From Limanda limanda (taxonomy: Eukaryota > Chordata > Actinopteri > Pleuronectiformes > Pleuronectidae), in the NCBI RefSeq assembly GCF_963576545.1, contig NC_083654.1:20132199-20196198 (forward strand): DNA of 64,000 nucleotides. The letters run 5' to 3'. Made by a program: the position numbers and the translations under genes. Shown one piece after another: positions 1 to 12,199 of this stretch; the stretch's first letter is position 1, and every line of letters begins with the position of its first letter. Below the pieces are notes generated by a model, which saw only the letters and a list, made by a program, of their open reading frames with translations, was not told where the DNA came from and ran no database searches.

Positions 1-212
1 TTAATTCAAGTTCTATGTATTTATTATAAAGTTTTTTAAAGATTTTAAGTATCTGACATTTTTGACTCCCTAATAGCGGCATCAACTTCACCAGCTATAA
101 ATCCACATTGTTGGGAGTCGAACCCTGAAGCATGAAGACACTCCCTGGCCTTCAAGACCCCCCCCCCCTACTCTATTCCACAGCTGTTTGTGGTAACCGG
201 GTGTGTCGGTCG

Positions 213-242
213 GGTGGGTGGGTGGGTGGGTGGGTGGGGGGG
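213..242 (+). repeat. (GTGG)n G-rich tract
   Basis: GTGGG/TGGG units repeat about six times and end in a run of G. With at least four G-triplets separated by single T bases, the plus strand fits the G-quadruplex pattern. It is a simple repeat with no gene attached. Confidence 0.7.
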
Positions 243-3200
243 ATTCATGGGTGCAGTCACATCGGTATTTACATGTTGTGCGTTATGAATGCCGGGTGTT
301 GTCCTGACTCCTCCTGTAAAGACAACTCTTCCTTTCTGCTTCTAATTTACCACTTAATTATAATGAGGGAGGAATGAAATGAGACGTCTTCTGCCCGGGT
401 GGAGTTACTGGTATCTCTTAAATAGATCATAACTAATGCTTTAATGCATTAGATTGATAGCTTATTCTCATTCTTTACTGAGTTGATGGTTCATTTCATT
501 GCATTAAGTTAAGAAAATACAGAATAAAATGTCACAAACAGAAATGCAGCAACAATCTACATTTGAGAAGCTAGAAACAAGAGAATATTTATATAATTTA
601 GTGTGATTGGTTTATCTGATAATTAAATTTTACAGTAGCTGCCGGATAAACTTAAATTAGATTCAATTAAATTAAATTACCAGTTGTTTACAAAATAAAA
701 ACCTTAAGATCCAGAGAAAGATGAATTGAAGAAACATGTTTCTGAGAAGACAAACAGCCAGAGAGATAATTAAATTCACTTTGCCTCTATAAAAACAATC
801 TGAGTACACGTGTTATTTTAATTTCATTATGTGTTCAGCAGCTCACAGTCGTACTTTAATAGAAGACAACGTGTCAGAGTGAAAAGCAAGGTTCACAAAT
901 TGCATTTGCTGTAAACTCAGAACAAGCGAACAACCCGGAGCCTGAAATAGCTGCTTCTCAATCAGAGAGAGAGGAGAAGGGGGGGGGACTTCCATCCACT
1001 GTCTTCTCCAACAGCTGAGAGCGATGGGATGTTCGCACCATTCTGTAACTGTACCCTGCTGCATGATGGGAGATGAATACCACAGGTTCCGTCTCCTCCT
1101 CTGTCCGTCCACTCGGTGTCTCGCTCGTCCACTCGTGTCCTGTCGCCGCTCCTCTTCCTCCAGCTGCTTCGTTTGGCCTTTTAATGTCTTAGTTATTAAT
1201 TATACTCTGTAATGAAATGAGGCGCGTTCAGCCGACCAGTAGCTTTGTGTGTGTCTGTGTGTGTGTGTGTGTGTTTGTGTGTCTTCATGTTGCAAGTTTC
1301 ACCTCTCTTCTTCCCTTCTACTCTTCTTCCAAACAAACAGAAACCCCTACTTACTTTCCTCCTTTCAAACATTCCAGGGTTTAATACATATACTCCTATA
1401 TAAGTATATGCATGTCAAATTTAAAATAAATAGTAAATGTAGAGTATTTATAATTCATCTGCATCAGCTGCAGAAATCAACAGTCCACATTCATGAGTCT
1501 GTTCTTGACACGAAAGAGCGACTGAGATAAACCCAGATTTCATTTTTTTAAAGCTGTGATATTTTCTCAATATCATACAGAGATATTGTGGCTAAAAATA
1601 TTTTGGTTTTGTGAAAAGGGCATTTGAATAAATAGTGAATCACTTTGATACTGATGTAGGAAAGGGGGGGGGACGGGTGATGATCTCTTTCATGTCGCTA
1701 GAACAAAAATGACTTTATCCTGGTTTGCCCTGCGACAAACACTGCAAGAATAACTTGTTTGTTGGGTTTTTTAAGAAAGTTTAGTGTAAAAAAATACTGC
1801 AATAAAGGAATACTGCCCCCTGAGGAGGGAGTGTGCAGGTGAACCTCAATGCAGAACCCATTTCCTCGGATGGAACCGATTCCTCAAACGGTCCCTGAAC
1901 CCTGGAGAACGTTTTTAAGGTGGAAATGTACTTTTTTAGTTTTTAAATTATTGGCTTTCTTGGTTACTTCATGTTAATCTGCTTATTTCTTTAGTATTTC
2001 TTTGTATCTTGTTTTTCATAGGAGCGTCATTAAAACGTATAGATTCCTTCGGGTGGGTCCTCCCATTTAAAGTGATTCCCCTCGATGCTCATATTGTGCT
2101 GACCATGTTTGTTTCGAAGCCTCATGCATATGAATGTGTGAATATTTAATAACGCTCTCAGCTCGGGGCCAATCTTTAGAAACGGCGTCGATGTACTTTA
2201 CTCTCTCAGCTTTTTGAATTTATTGACTCCATTAAAAACGTATCTATCTCTCCCCTGACTCTTGCCATCAGCAGCTAATGCACATTATGTTCTGATTGTA
2301 TCTCTGGATCCGACTCAAACAGCAGATTCTTATCATCAGATCTCACAACCATCCAGTAGAAATACTAGTATATGATAGTGTACAAAATAGTAAACATGTG
2401 ATATAAGTTAACTTTGAGTTGTTTCCTACACACCAGCGTAAAGATCAGTATCTCCCTCGTGCCTGGGGGGGCTCGAGTGGGAAGTGCAGTCACTGCCTTG
2501 TGCTTCAGATAAGAGCGAATGTGTTGTTCACTTCTCATTCATTTCACTGTGTGTGTTCATCCTCATCACGGGCAGAGTGCTGACAGAGACCTTTTCTCAA
2601 ATTAGCATCAAACACCTGTTGATTAGCAGGAATCAGATCTGACGTAACCGTGGAGCCGGTGAAATGCTGTCATGGGATCTGTGACGCACGTAGAACCACT
2701 ATATCTAGATCTGTGCGTGTGTGTGTGTGTGTCAGTCAAGGACAACTTTGTACAGCAGCAGGTTTTTAAATGAAGTGGTTGTGTTGCTTTGTGGGTTTCT
2801 TACATCGCATCAGATGTTTATATCCGACAATACTATTTAGCTGTTAATTGACATTTCAAATATAGTTTTTTTTAGCATTTTAGGCCTTTATTTGATAAGA
2901 TTTGGTTCAAAACAGGAAACTAAGGGCGAGAGAGAAATGAGACGATCCTGCATCTTTAATCATTACTTTATTTATTAGGTATCACATGAAATATTCAAAT
3001 ATCGCAGGTGAAATAGTTCCACATGTACCTTTTGTCGTTGCACAGCAGCAGCAGCGATTCATTATAATCTTCAGGTCACAATTAGAAGCTTGAGACACTA
3101 ATGACACGAGCTGTGAAACACACACAAAAGATGTTCCAGACGAGAAGGTTTGTGTGTGTGATCATGTAGGCGTTGGTTGTGTCACTGGTTTTTATCTTGA

Positions 3201-3938
3201 AACCAGTTCCACTCTCCCACTCAGACTGGCCCGTCTGCACAGCTTCATCACACAGAGACTCGTAGGGTTATTCAGCTTTTATCAGAATTCTAACAATGAA
3301 AGTTAAAGTTTGTGCTGTTTAGCTCCGGTGGTTTTATCTTTCCTCTTGAGTTTCTCTCTGTGTTTGAAGCCTGAGTCTCTCTGGTGCTTCTGTCTTTCTT
3401 TATTTGTTCAACCATTGTGTGTCTCTGGTTGTGCGACACGCTCAGTTTGTTTCGTTTGCTGGAAAACGAGTCCATGTGGATCACTGGCTTTTACCCTCCG
3501 TCTCTCCCTCTGTCTTCATGTCCTCCATCGTCTTTAAAGAGACTCAACAATGTGGATAATAAGCTTCATTAAAATGATGGAAACCATGCACTGCAGTTTA
3601 AATGGGGGCCAAGCAAAAATGTTCCTTCATAACCGTTTCCCCCTCATCTGATCTATATTTAGAATTTCTGGGCATATTTGAGGCTGAACAACGACAAGTC
3701 GGATTTATTTAGGAAATAATTAACGACCCACAGCCTCGAATTCTAATGTTTCAAATGATAAAATATCAAATGAAGGAGGATTAGAAGAAGTCAAATGGAA
3801 ATGTGTTATGGAAATACTTAAAATGTGACATTGGCTGCTCTTACGCTGCAGCAGCTCATATAATGGTTTGTGGGTGGACTTGTTGGGGCCTGTCCGGGAT
3901 GTCTGGGGTTATTTAGCTTCAGTTCTTCCCTCTGTCTC

Positions 3939-3971
<33 letters not shown>

Positions 3972-4941
3972 GTGTTGAGGCCTGTGTATTTCCAGTATAG
4001 CTTCCAGACACATTTGGTTGTATTTAAGAATCATGCAAACATATCCAGCGGTTATCATGATAGATCTGAGCACAGCGTCAGGAAGTAGCATCACAGTGGA
4101 GCAGCTGCTTGCTGGAGAAATCTCCTCAGACCAGGAATCAGGATCTGCACATTCATTCTCATCTCAAATCTAAAACCTGTGACATAACAAGGAAGTGATG
4201 TGTTGTGCAGCGCGTCAGGATCTTTGAATATTAACGACACACTTGCAGCCTCTTCTCACCGTTTTTTTAAGAACCCTGCTCACTGGGTTCACGGCTTCTC
4301 AGCGAGTCCCTGTCGATCCCGTGACATTATGTAATCTGTCTGTCCCGGAATAAAGAAGGTGACGAGAAAAGAATCTGAGCCTAATCGTCACGAGTCAGCG
4401 CGGCGGCTCCGGTGAGAAACGCTACGCTCGGTAGAACAAAGGCAGAGAGTCACTTTCAACTAGTGGTTGGTGGAATATGACAAATCAGGTGATGCAGCTC
4501 GGGGGGGAACACACACAGACACACACTCACACACTCACACAGAGAGAGTGTGTGTCAGTAAACTATCCACCGGGGTCAAGAAAGAACATTTTGTGATACA
4601 TTTTTGGACATTTTCTCCACTTTCTGTCCATGAACTCGTTGTTATTTCTCCTTCTTGACATTTTTCTTACACTTGACATTTATTATACTCGTGTCTGTCG
4701 TCTTTATTTCTTTATTTAGTTCTTTATAACCGTGATGAATTCAGTTCAGGATTCCGAGGCCTGGATTAACACATCCTGATTTATCTGTATATCTCCTTCC
4801 TCTGCCTCTGTTGTCGTTTCTCATCAGTGTTCAGTGGTTTTCTTTCTACTGTACTGACACTGACCTACATTCATCTGCAGAAATCTGTTTCTCCTCTTCC
4901 TCCCTCCCCCCTGCATGCATGTATGAGATGTACAGTGTTCA

Positions 4942-4972
<31 letters not shown>

Positions 4973-5543
4973 GAGACCCCCTGGCCTCCTCTGTAGAACA
5001 TCCTACTGTCTTCACCTCCTGTCTGATCTTCTGTCTGTTTCTCTCGTGACATTCAGAGCAGAGCCTACATTTATCTCCTCTGTGGTTTCCCCAGGATTCC
5101 TCCTTTTTGTGTTGTGTATGTGTCTTTGTATCCGAGGCCTGAAGTCGTTTCTCCTCCTCACCTCCATCACGCCGTCCGTCCATCCATCCATCCTCTCCTC
5201 GTTTAACTTCATCTTCCTCTCTGTCTCCTCTTCTCTCGCTCTGAGCCACTTCTCAGACATGGCTCTTTTCTTTAAGTGACTTACACTCACAGAACATTTA
5301 GACTTCACTTCCCCCGGAGAAACAAGTCTTGTTGCTATGAAACACATCAGAACATGTCTGCTGCACTTTCTCCTGATTCAGACAAAAATGAAACTCTCAG
5401 AAATCTGCCAGAAATGAAATATCTTTCTCACCATCAGTTCAGGTTCTGTCACAGTTCTTCTATTTCCACTCCTTTAAATCCCTCTGTTCGATACTGAACA
5501 ATAGATCGACTGCAGCTTGATGAAGCACGAGTCTGCAGCTTTC

Positions 5544-5689
<146 letters not shown>

Positions 5690-6869
5690 TGACATGTGGT
5701 CCCATCCTGCTCCCTGTTGTGTGTAAACATGGATTTAGTTAGTTTATCTTCCTCTGAAGTCCTCAGTTGTTTTATTGAGCGTCAGATTAACAAATCACAT
5801 TTTACAGTTGTTGAATATTAAGTCTAACCACATGTCCTTTTCTTCTTTTCTCTTCCATGTTGCTGCTGCTGCTGATTCTGTCGACTTCCTCCAACAAAAG
5901 GTAAATAAATCTACTGCTCCCATCAAATCTCTTTCTTCTCCTTTGCTGCAGCTACTGGATGTTTGACCTGTTGAGTTCAGCTTCTCTTCTCCACGTGTGT
6001 GTGTTCCTCACACACTCGCTGCTGTAACTCTCAGTCCAGCTGTGTACTGACACTGTGTTGTGTGTCTGTTGTCTGGAGGTTAAGTGTTAACACCTCTGGA
6101 CCAGTTTACAGTGTGTTGCTAGGACACTGGCCCCTTTTATTCAATCCTCAGAAAACGAGTGGAAGACGACACCAGGAACTTGTGGCTCTCCTGTTGTCAT
6201 GGTGACCAGCCACACCACCACCGCCGCCTCCTCTGGCCTGGTGTGTGACGTTGGAGTTGTGTGTGTGTGTGTGTGTCCAGGCTTTGATGCAGCGGGGGTC
6301 CTGTTGACAGGGTCATGTGAAAGAGACGCCTCCAGGGGAGCGTTCAGGATCACTGAACAGTTTTCTTCATTTTCTGTCAGGATTTCTCAACTTAAAAGAG
6401 TTGTTGAACAGAGCGTGTTGGCTTTGAACTGTCCCTCTCTCTGCTGAGGATTATGGACCTGTGTGTGTAAGTGTGTGTGAGAGTGTGTCTGTGTGTGTGA
6501 GACATGTTTTTATACCGTGGTCCAGCTTTTCCATACATGTAGAGGTAATAGAATCCTATCTCTGCACATGTGGCAGCATTGAATGCACACAGAGTGAAAA
6601 CAGTGCTGGCTTTCTGGCTCATTGTGTGTTTGTGTGTTTCTTGTTGAACTGAGTCGATCCCGGACTAAATGTGTAACCTTGAATTATTCCTCTCTGTAAT
6701 CAGCTTCCTGTAACCTGGTGTGAACCGGAGCAGCCACTGTTTGACCTGTTCTCCAAACACACTTATCTCAGTGAGAGTGGATGGAGACGAAACACTGTTT
6801 ACATTTAGATTTCTTACAAGTGGTCCTGAAGCGAAGGAAGACATTAACCTCTTATGGCCTTATGCCTTC

Positions 6870-6912
<43 letters not shown>

Positions 6913-7643
6913 TGTGTGTGCCAGGTAATTATTTACATTTTCATGAGGCACATGAACAGTGAGAGACCATAGCTGATACTCACAGACAGGGGGCGCTGCA
7001 CTGCACACTCACCAAACTGTAAATGTAATATTTGTATTGATTCAGTCCAGTTAATTGTCACTTTCAGGCATTAATTATTAATGAATCTATTGACTAATTT
7101 ATTACGGATAACAGCGTCTGAAATGTGAGAATTTGCAGCTTTTGTGTCGTTTGAACAATCGTAAATTCAGGATCTTGAATCTGTTGGTTTGACAAATGAA
7201 GTGATGGAGAAATATCACTGTGGCCTGTGTGAAATGATTCTGGGAATTTTCTTTTCTGATGCTGTGTAGATTATGTAGACACACAAAACATAAACAGTGA
7301 TACTTTCTGGTCCTGAAGACGTTTAGACTAATGAAGAGATAAATCAATGAAATGCAGATCACAGGAAATTACAAGACGCAAACATGATTTTAAATAGACG
7401 TTGTTTTGAATTATACACAGTTACTCTGCCGAGTCGGACTTAACTTCCAGTTGTAAATGTGTCTGAGTGAAAGACGAGTGCAGAGGCGTTGTGTTGACTG
7501 AAATATTGACAGTATGCAAACCATAAATGATAGAGAGAGCAAGGCTGTGCAGTAAAATGAGAAAACGAGTGCAGAGGGAGAACCTCGTCTCGTCTGCTGC
7601 TCTGTAATCTGCTGCAGTATGTTGATCCAACAGGCAGCTGAGA

Positions 7644-7724
<81 letters not shown>

Positions 7725-7740
7725 CCACACACACACACAC
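7644..7740. repeat. (AC)n microsatellite with one interruption
   Basis: About 97 bp of AC repeats, broken once by ACAACC near 7722. More CA arrays follow at 7895-7952 and 8077-8130, making 7.6-8.1 kb a microsatellite-dense stretch just upstream of the first coding exon. Confidence 0.95.
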
Positions 7741-8159
7741 GATGTGAAGCAGGTTGAATGACAAATGTGAGACAGTCAAACATTCATCCACACACTCCGG
7801 TGCCAACATGCCCTTTTTTGTAAAAGAGAAAAACCCACAGCTGAGTTACTGAGTGTTAAGAACACGCCTACTTCTTTTTTCAGTTTCCTCCTCAGACACA
7901 CACACACACACACACACACAAGCACACACACACACACACATACACACACACGCGCTAGCAAAACACATGTGCCTGGCTCTGGAAGTGACATCACCCGCCT
8001 TGTGGTCAAAGTCCAGTTCCTCTATCCGGCTTAGAGCGAACACACTGCCTCAGTCAGAGCTGCAGTCACCAGCGACGCACACACACACACACACACACAC
8101 AGACTCACACACAGACTCACACACACACACCCGGCGAGGTGGCCACGACGCTGTCAGGA

Positions 8160-8522
8160 GAAGAAGAGAAGCAGCGAGTGAGAGATGAGGGATTACCGGC
8201 TCTGTTGAGGAGGCCTCTTCTTTGACAGCTTGGATCCTGGAGGGACACACAGATTAATCTCAGCCTCGTCCTCTCCCTCCTCTCCCTCCTCTTCCTCCTC
8301 TTCCTCCTCTTCCTCCTCTTCCTCCTTCTGTTTCTCCTCCTTCCCTTCTGCTCTCACCTTACGGGACCACCTCACCTTTATTTATTTGCCTGAGGTTTCC
8401 CTTCCCCTCCTTCTCCACTTGAATCTTCTCACCACTTCCCCTCGACTTCTTCTCCTCTCTGTCTCTCACTCCTCTGCCCCCCCCTCCTCTCTCTCTCTCT
8501 CTCTGTTCTCTGGGAGAGAGGG
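8160..8522 (+). promoter_or_regulatory. Putative 5' UTR / promoter-proximal region of the first coding exon
   Basis: This stretch lies directly before the ATG at 8523. It is strongly pyrimidine-rich: 8266-8335 is built of TCTTCCTCC-like 9-bp units, and 8395-8515 is CT-rich. A CT-rich leader would fit a 5' UTR. No TATA box is obvious and I cannot place the transcription start. The call rests on position, not on a recognised promoter element. Confidence 0.35.
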
Positions 8523-8577
8523 ATGAGCTCCACGGCTGCTTACAGGCAGTTCCTCCAGGACCTGGAGGAGAAACGAG
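8523..8577 (+). CDS. macf1: macf1 alternative first coding exon A (soluble N-terminus)
   Basis: The exon encodes MSSTAAYRQFLQDLEEKR plus one extra G, followed by a donor G|GTTGGT at 8578. The next coding exon supported downstream (38869) starts AC, so the join gives GAC (Asp) and the hallmark spectraplakin sequence [10 protein letters not shown] short first exon spliced directly to DERDRV is the usual plakin arrangement: dystonin isoform 1 and several plectin isoforms have similar short leaders. The peptide has no hydrophobic segment and is a charged, probably helical leader, so this form should be cytosolic with a complete CH1-CH2 actin-binding domain. The ATG lies in a purine-rich context at the end of a CT-rich leader. 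The donor has T at +3, which is suboptimal. The first intron would be about 30.3 kb. The canonical serine-rich MACF1 leader was not found in the window. Confidence 0.65.
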
Positions 8578-11380
8578 GTTGGTTCTCCTTTCACCAAGTA
8601 TTTACTGCTTCTGTTGAACTGATGGAAACACTAACAGGACACTTTCCAAGGACTAATTACACTTTATGGCGGATATCATGTTGTGTTATCACTGTTATAG
8701 GACCAGGAAGTTACCTTGTGTTACCCGTGTTAGGGATTGAGGTGTGACATCAGTGTTGTGACGTGGTGCACATGTGGGTTGCTCACCGGAAAGAAGTCGT
8801 ACCTGCTCTTCAGAGATCTGCTCTAGATGTCTTAGCACTGTAGTTTGTCTTGAGGACGTTTGGACAGTTTGTGCTGATAACTGATATTTCAAATGTGCTG
8901 TGGATTCTCAGGTTAATCGGACACAAGGAAAGAGCGTTCAGTTGTTGCATTAATATTCAAAATCTGTTCTGTGATGAGGAATTTGTTGGTTTCAATCTCT
9001 CACTCAACTTTCCTCACACTGGAAAGGGATCATATGGAAATTGGGTCTCAGAGACGTCAAAGTTTCATGCAGGACGTCTGTCTGTGTTTACCGACTCGGC
9101 TCCTGTGTGGCACCAGATAACACGTGGGTCAGTCTGAAGGACAGGCTTCATGTTGGCGAACAATGTCCACGTGTCCACACCCTGGCGTCCTCATCAGCAT
9201 CTGTCCCTCTTAGCTCTTAATTAGCTTCAGGAGCTAATTGTCTGTATTAGTTGTGGTTGTGGCTACCGGACTCGTCTGTGTGTGTGTCTTCTTTGTGTCG
9301 TCAGTGACACTGGATCCTGGTTGTCACTGGACAGAGATCAGACCCAGAGGAGAGGAGAGGCAGCAGCAGGATGGTCGGGTGAAGTGTCGGGTGACAGCTT
9401 CGCTTCAGCAGCTGTTTTCACAACAGGTCGCCGAGCGTGGCGTCAACCGGCCCGAGTCCAGTTCTCCTGGAAATATCTCTTTGTTTAAAAACTTCGTATT
9501 ATGTTATTTATTTGACTTTTAAAGCCAAAAGTGCAATGATCACTGAAACGTGTCTATGAACAGAGAGCAAAGCTTCTGTCTGAGGTTGTAGAAGAATTCA
9601 AACAAGAGGTAAAGATCAGAGGTTGTGTGGTTTGAACTCAAATACTAAACAAAAACTCAGTCACCTTAATGACCAGTTTGGAACATTTAGGGTCAATGAG
9701 TAATATTCTCCCACAGATTCTATTTTTAAATCCCACATACAATGACTAGTGTTGGTGACTGAGGCAAAGATCTGTATTTACCTCTTTTCTAGTTACGGCT
9801 CTAGGGTCAGGATTGATTTGCTTATCAAATTATCAGCGTGGGTTCTTCTGGATTCATCTTTCTTTTTAAAATGGATTCGTACTTTACAAAAACAACTCTC
9901 ATGCTTTACAGCTGCAGCATTTTTAGAAATCAAGGTTTTAAAACTGTTCCTTTTGTTTTATTTGCTTGTATTTCATCAGGTGTTGTTGGCCAAATCAGGA
10001 ATTATATACATATTCATATATTTTCCTTGTTGATAAATTCGCATCAATTCAATATTTAAACACAGCAGAGTTTGTCTTTATCATTTTATAAACATCAATC
10101 TTATTTCTCTGTCTGTTCTGAGCCTCTCACAATCCTCAACAGACTCAAGATCCCCGTCCCCCGTCCCCTCCCCTGTCTCTTATATAGTAGTTGTGGTTAC
10201 ACCTGCTGCTACTTGTGTCTTTGTGATATAATACCCCCCGCGCCCCCCCCCCCCCCCAGCAGCTGCTGCGTCTGAGGCCTCACAGCCGCACACGTCAGGC
10301 TCGGTCACAATCACCACAATCTGCTTTAACCCCTTAAATTACAGGCGAGGTTAAACTCTTTAAACACTTTTAACACCGTCGGGGAAATGTAATCATCCCA
10401 AATGTGATTAATTGTCCAACACGGGATCTCGTGAGCTTTAAGTGCAAAGCGTGTGGGGATGTTTTGTGAGTTAAAGTATTACACAGCCGATGAAGTGGTG
10501 AAGTCTAAATTATCCACCTGAGTTTGATGAAGTGCTGGTTTAAAACCAGTTTGTTCAGTGGGTTTAGAAATCATGGGACTGGGTTGTTGCAGGTTTGTGG
10601 ATTCAAAACATCGGAACTTTGTTGTTTACAGCTTTTGTTTTATAACTGGTTTTATACTTCTTCATGGGAATTCACGATGAGCTTAGAAGTACCACTGACT
10701 GATGTTGTTCTTTTTTATTTAGCATTAACCCGACCTCCCCTGGTGCCAAACCCCTTCTGCCCCCTGGATCCCCTCACTCCTCCTCACACCTCCTCACACC
10801 TCCTCAAGGCTGATATATGCTTCTCCGTTTTTACTGACACGGACTGAAACGGACAGAGAAACGCCCCCCCCCGAGCGCCTCGGAGAGCTTTTCGTGCACC
10901 TCTGATTTTTCTAACTATCCGTGGTTATTTCGGAGAGCCTAGGGACAGCCCTTGGCTGTGATTGGTCCGCGAACAACATCATTTCGGAACAACATCATTT
11001 CCGGACCTCAAACTTCCGGTTTAATTTCCTGTATCACAATAAACCCAAACACAACTACGATTCTACGATTAATGTGACAAGTGTGTTAAGCCAACGGAGT
11101 TAAGCCGGCTGACGGTGGCTGATTAGAGCGCTAACGGCATGTGTGTACGGTCACATACGGTTATAACAAACTTTCATAACGGCCCTAGAGGACTAGCCAC
11201 CATGCTAACTGCGGTGGTAACAGTGCAAAAAAAACCGCTGTCACAACTTTAATTCCACTCCTATCATGACACTGTTTCTCAAACACCAATTGTTTTCAGG
11301 CGTAAAGTTGCCGGAGAAGCAAAAATCAAAGAGAGTTCGTGGGATCCGTGCGTCCCTCACACAGAGAAGCATACTGGAGC
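8578..11380. other. Intron, no gene seen
   Basis: Unique-looking intronic DNA with no exon I can support. A C-run occurs at about 10234-10258. Four copies of the 10-bp unit of the large downstream minisatellite appear early, at 10771-10806. The stretch at 10810-11230 resembles dispersed repeat DNA in style, but I could not identify a family or terminal repeats. Confidence 0.4.
10771..10806. repeat. Short outlying array of the CCTCACTCCT/CCTCACACCT unit
   Basis: About 3.5 copies of the same 10-bp unit that forms the large minisatellite beginning at 11381. The copies sit about 575 bp upstream of it, separated by non-repetitive DNA. Confidence 0.8.
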
Positions 11381-12199
11381 CCTCACTCCTCCTCACTCCT
11401 CCTCACACCTCCTCACTCCTCCTCACTCCTCCTCACACCTCCTCACACCTCCTCACACCTCCTCACTCCTCCTCACTCCTCCTCACACCTCCTCACACCT
11501 CCTCACACCTCCTCACTCCTCCTCACTCCTCCTCACTCCTCCTCACTCCTCCCCACTCCTCCTCACTCCTCCTCACTCCTCCTCACACCTCCTCACACCT
11601 CCTCACTCCTCCTCACTCCTCCTCACTCCTCCTCACACCTCCTCACTCCTCCTCACTCCTCCTCACTCCTCCTCACACCTCCTCACTCCTCCTCACTCCT
11701 TCTCACTCCTCCTCACTCCTCCTCACTCCTCCTCACTCCTCCTCACTCCTCCTCACACCTCCTCACTCCTCCTCACTCCTCCTCACTCCTCCTCACTCCT
11801 CCTCACTCCTCCTCACACCTCCTCACTCCTCCTCACTCCTCCTCACACCTCCTCACTCCTCCTCACACCTCCTCACTCCTCCTCACACCTCCTCACTCCT
11901 CCTCACACCTCCTCACTCCTCCTCACACCTCCTCACTCCTCCTCACTCCTCCTCACTCCTCCTCACTCCTCCTCACACCTCCTCACTCCTCCTCACACCT
12001 CCTCACTCCTCCTCACACCTCCTCACTCCTCCTCACACCTCCTCACTCCTCCTCACTCCTCCTCACACCTCCTCACTCCTCCTCACACCTCCTCACTCCT
12101 CCTCACACCTCCTCACTCCTCCTCACACCTCCTCACTCCTCCTCACATCTCCTCACACCTCCTCACACCTCCTCACTCCTCCTCACACCTCCTCACACC
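11381..12199. repeat. 10-bp minisatellite, about 82 copies (CCTCACTCCT / CCTCACACCT)
   Basis: A tandem array of a 10-bp unit with two main variants that differ at the sixth base (T or A). The T variant dominates the middle. In the 3' half (about 11840-12140) the two variants mostly alternate, giving a 20-bp higher-order period. Because 10 is not divisible by 3, the frame repeats every 30 bp with no stop, producing spurious Ser/Leu/Pro/His open frames of up to 393 codons. It is intronic and shows no sign of being coding. Confidence 0.97.
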
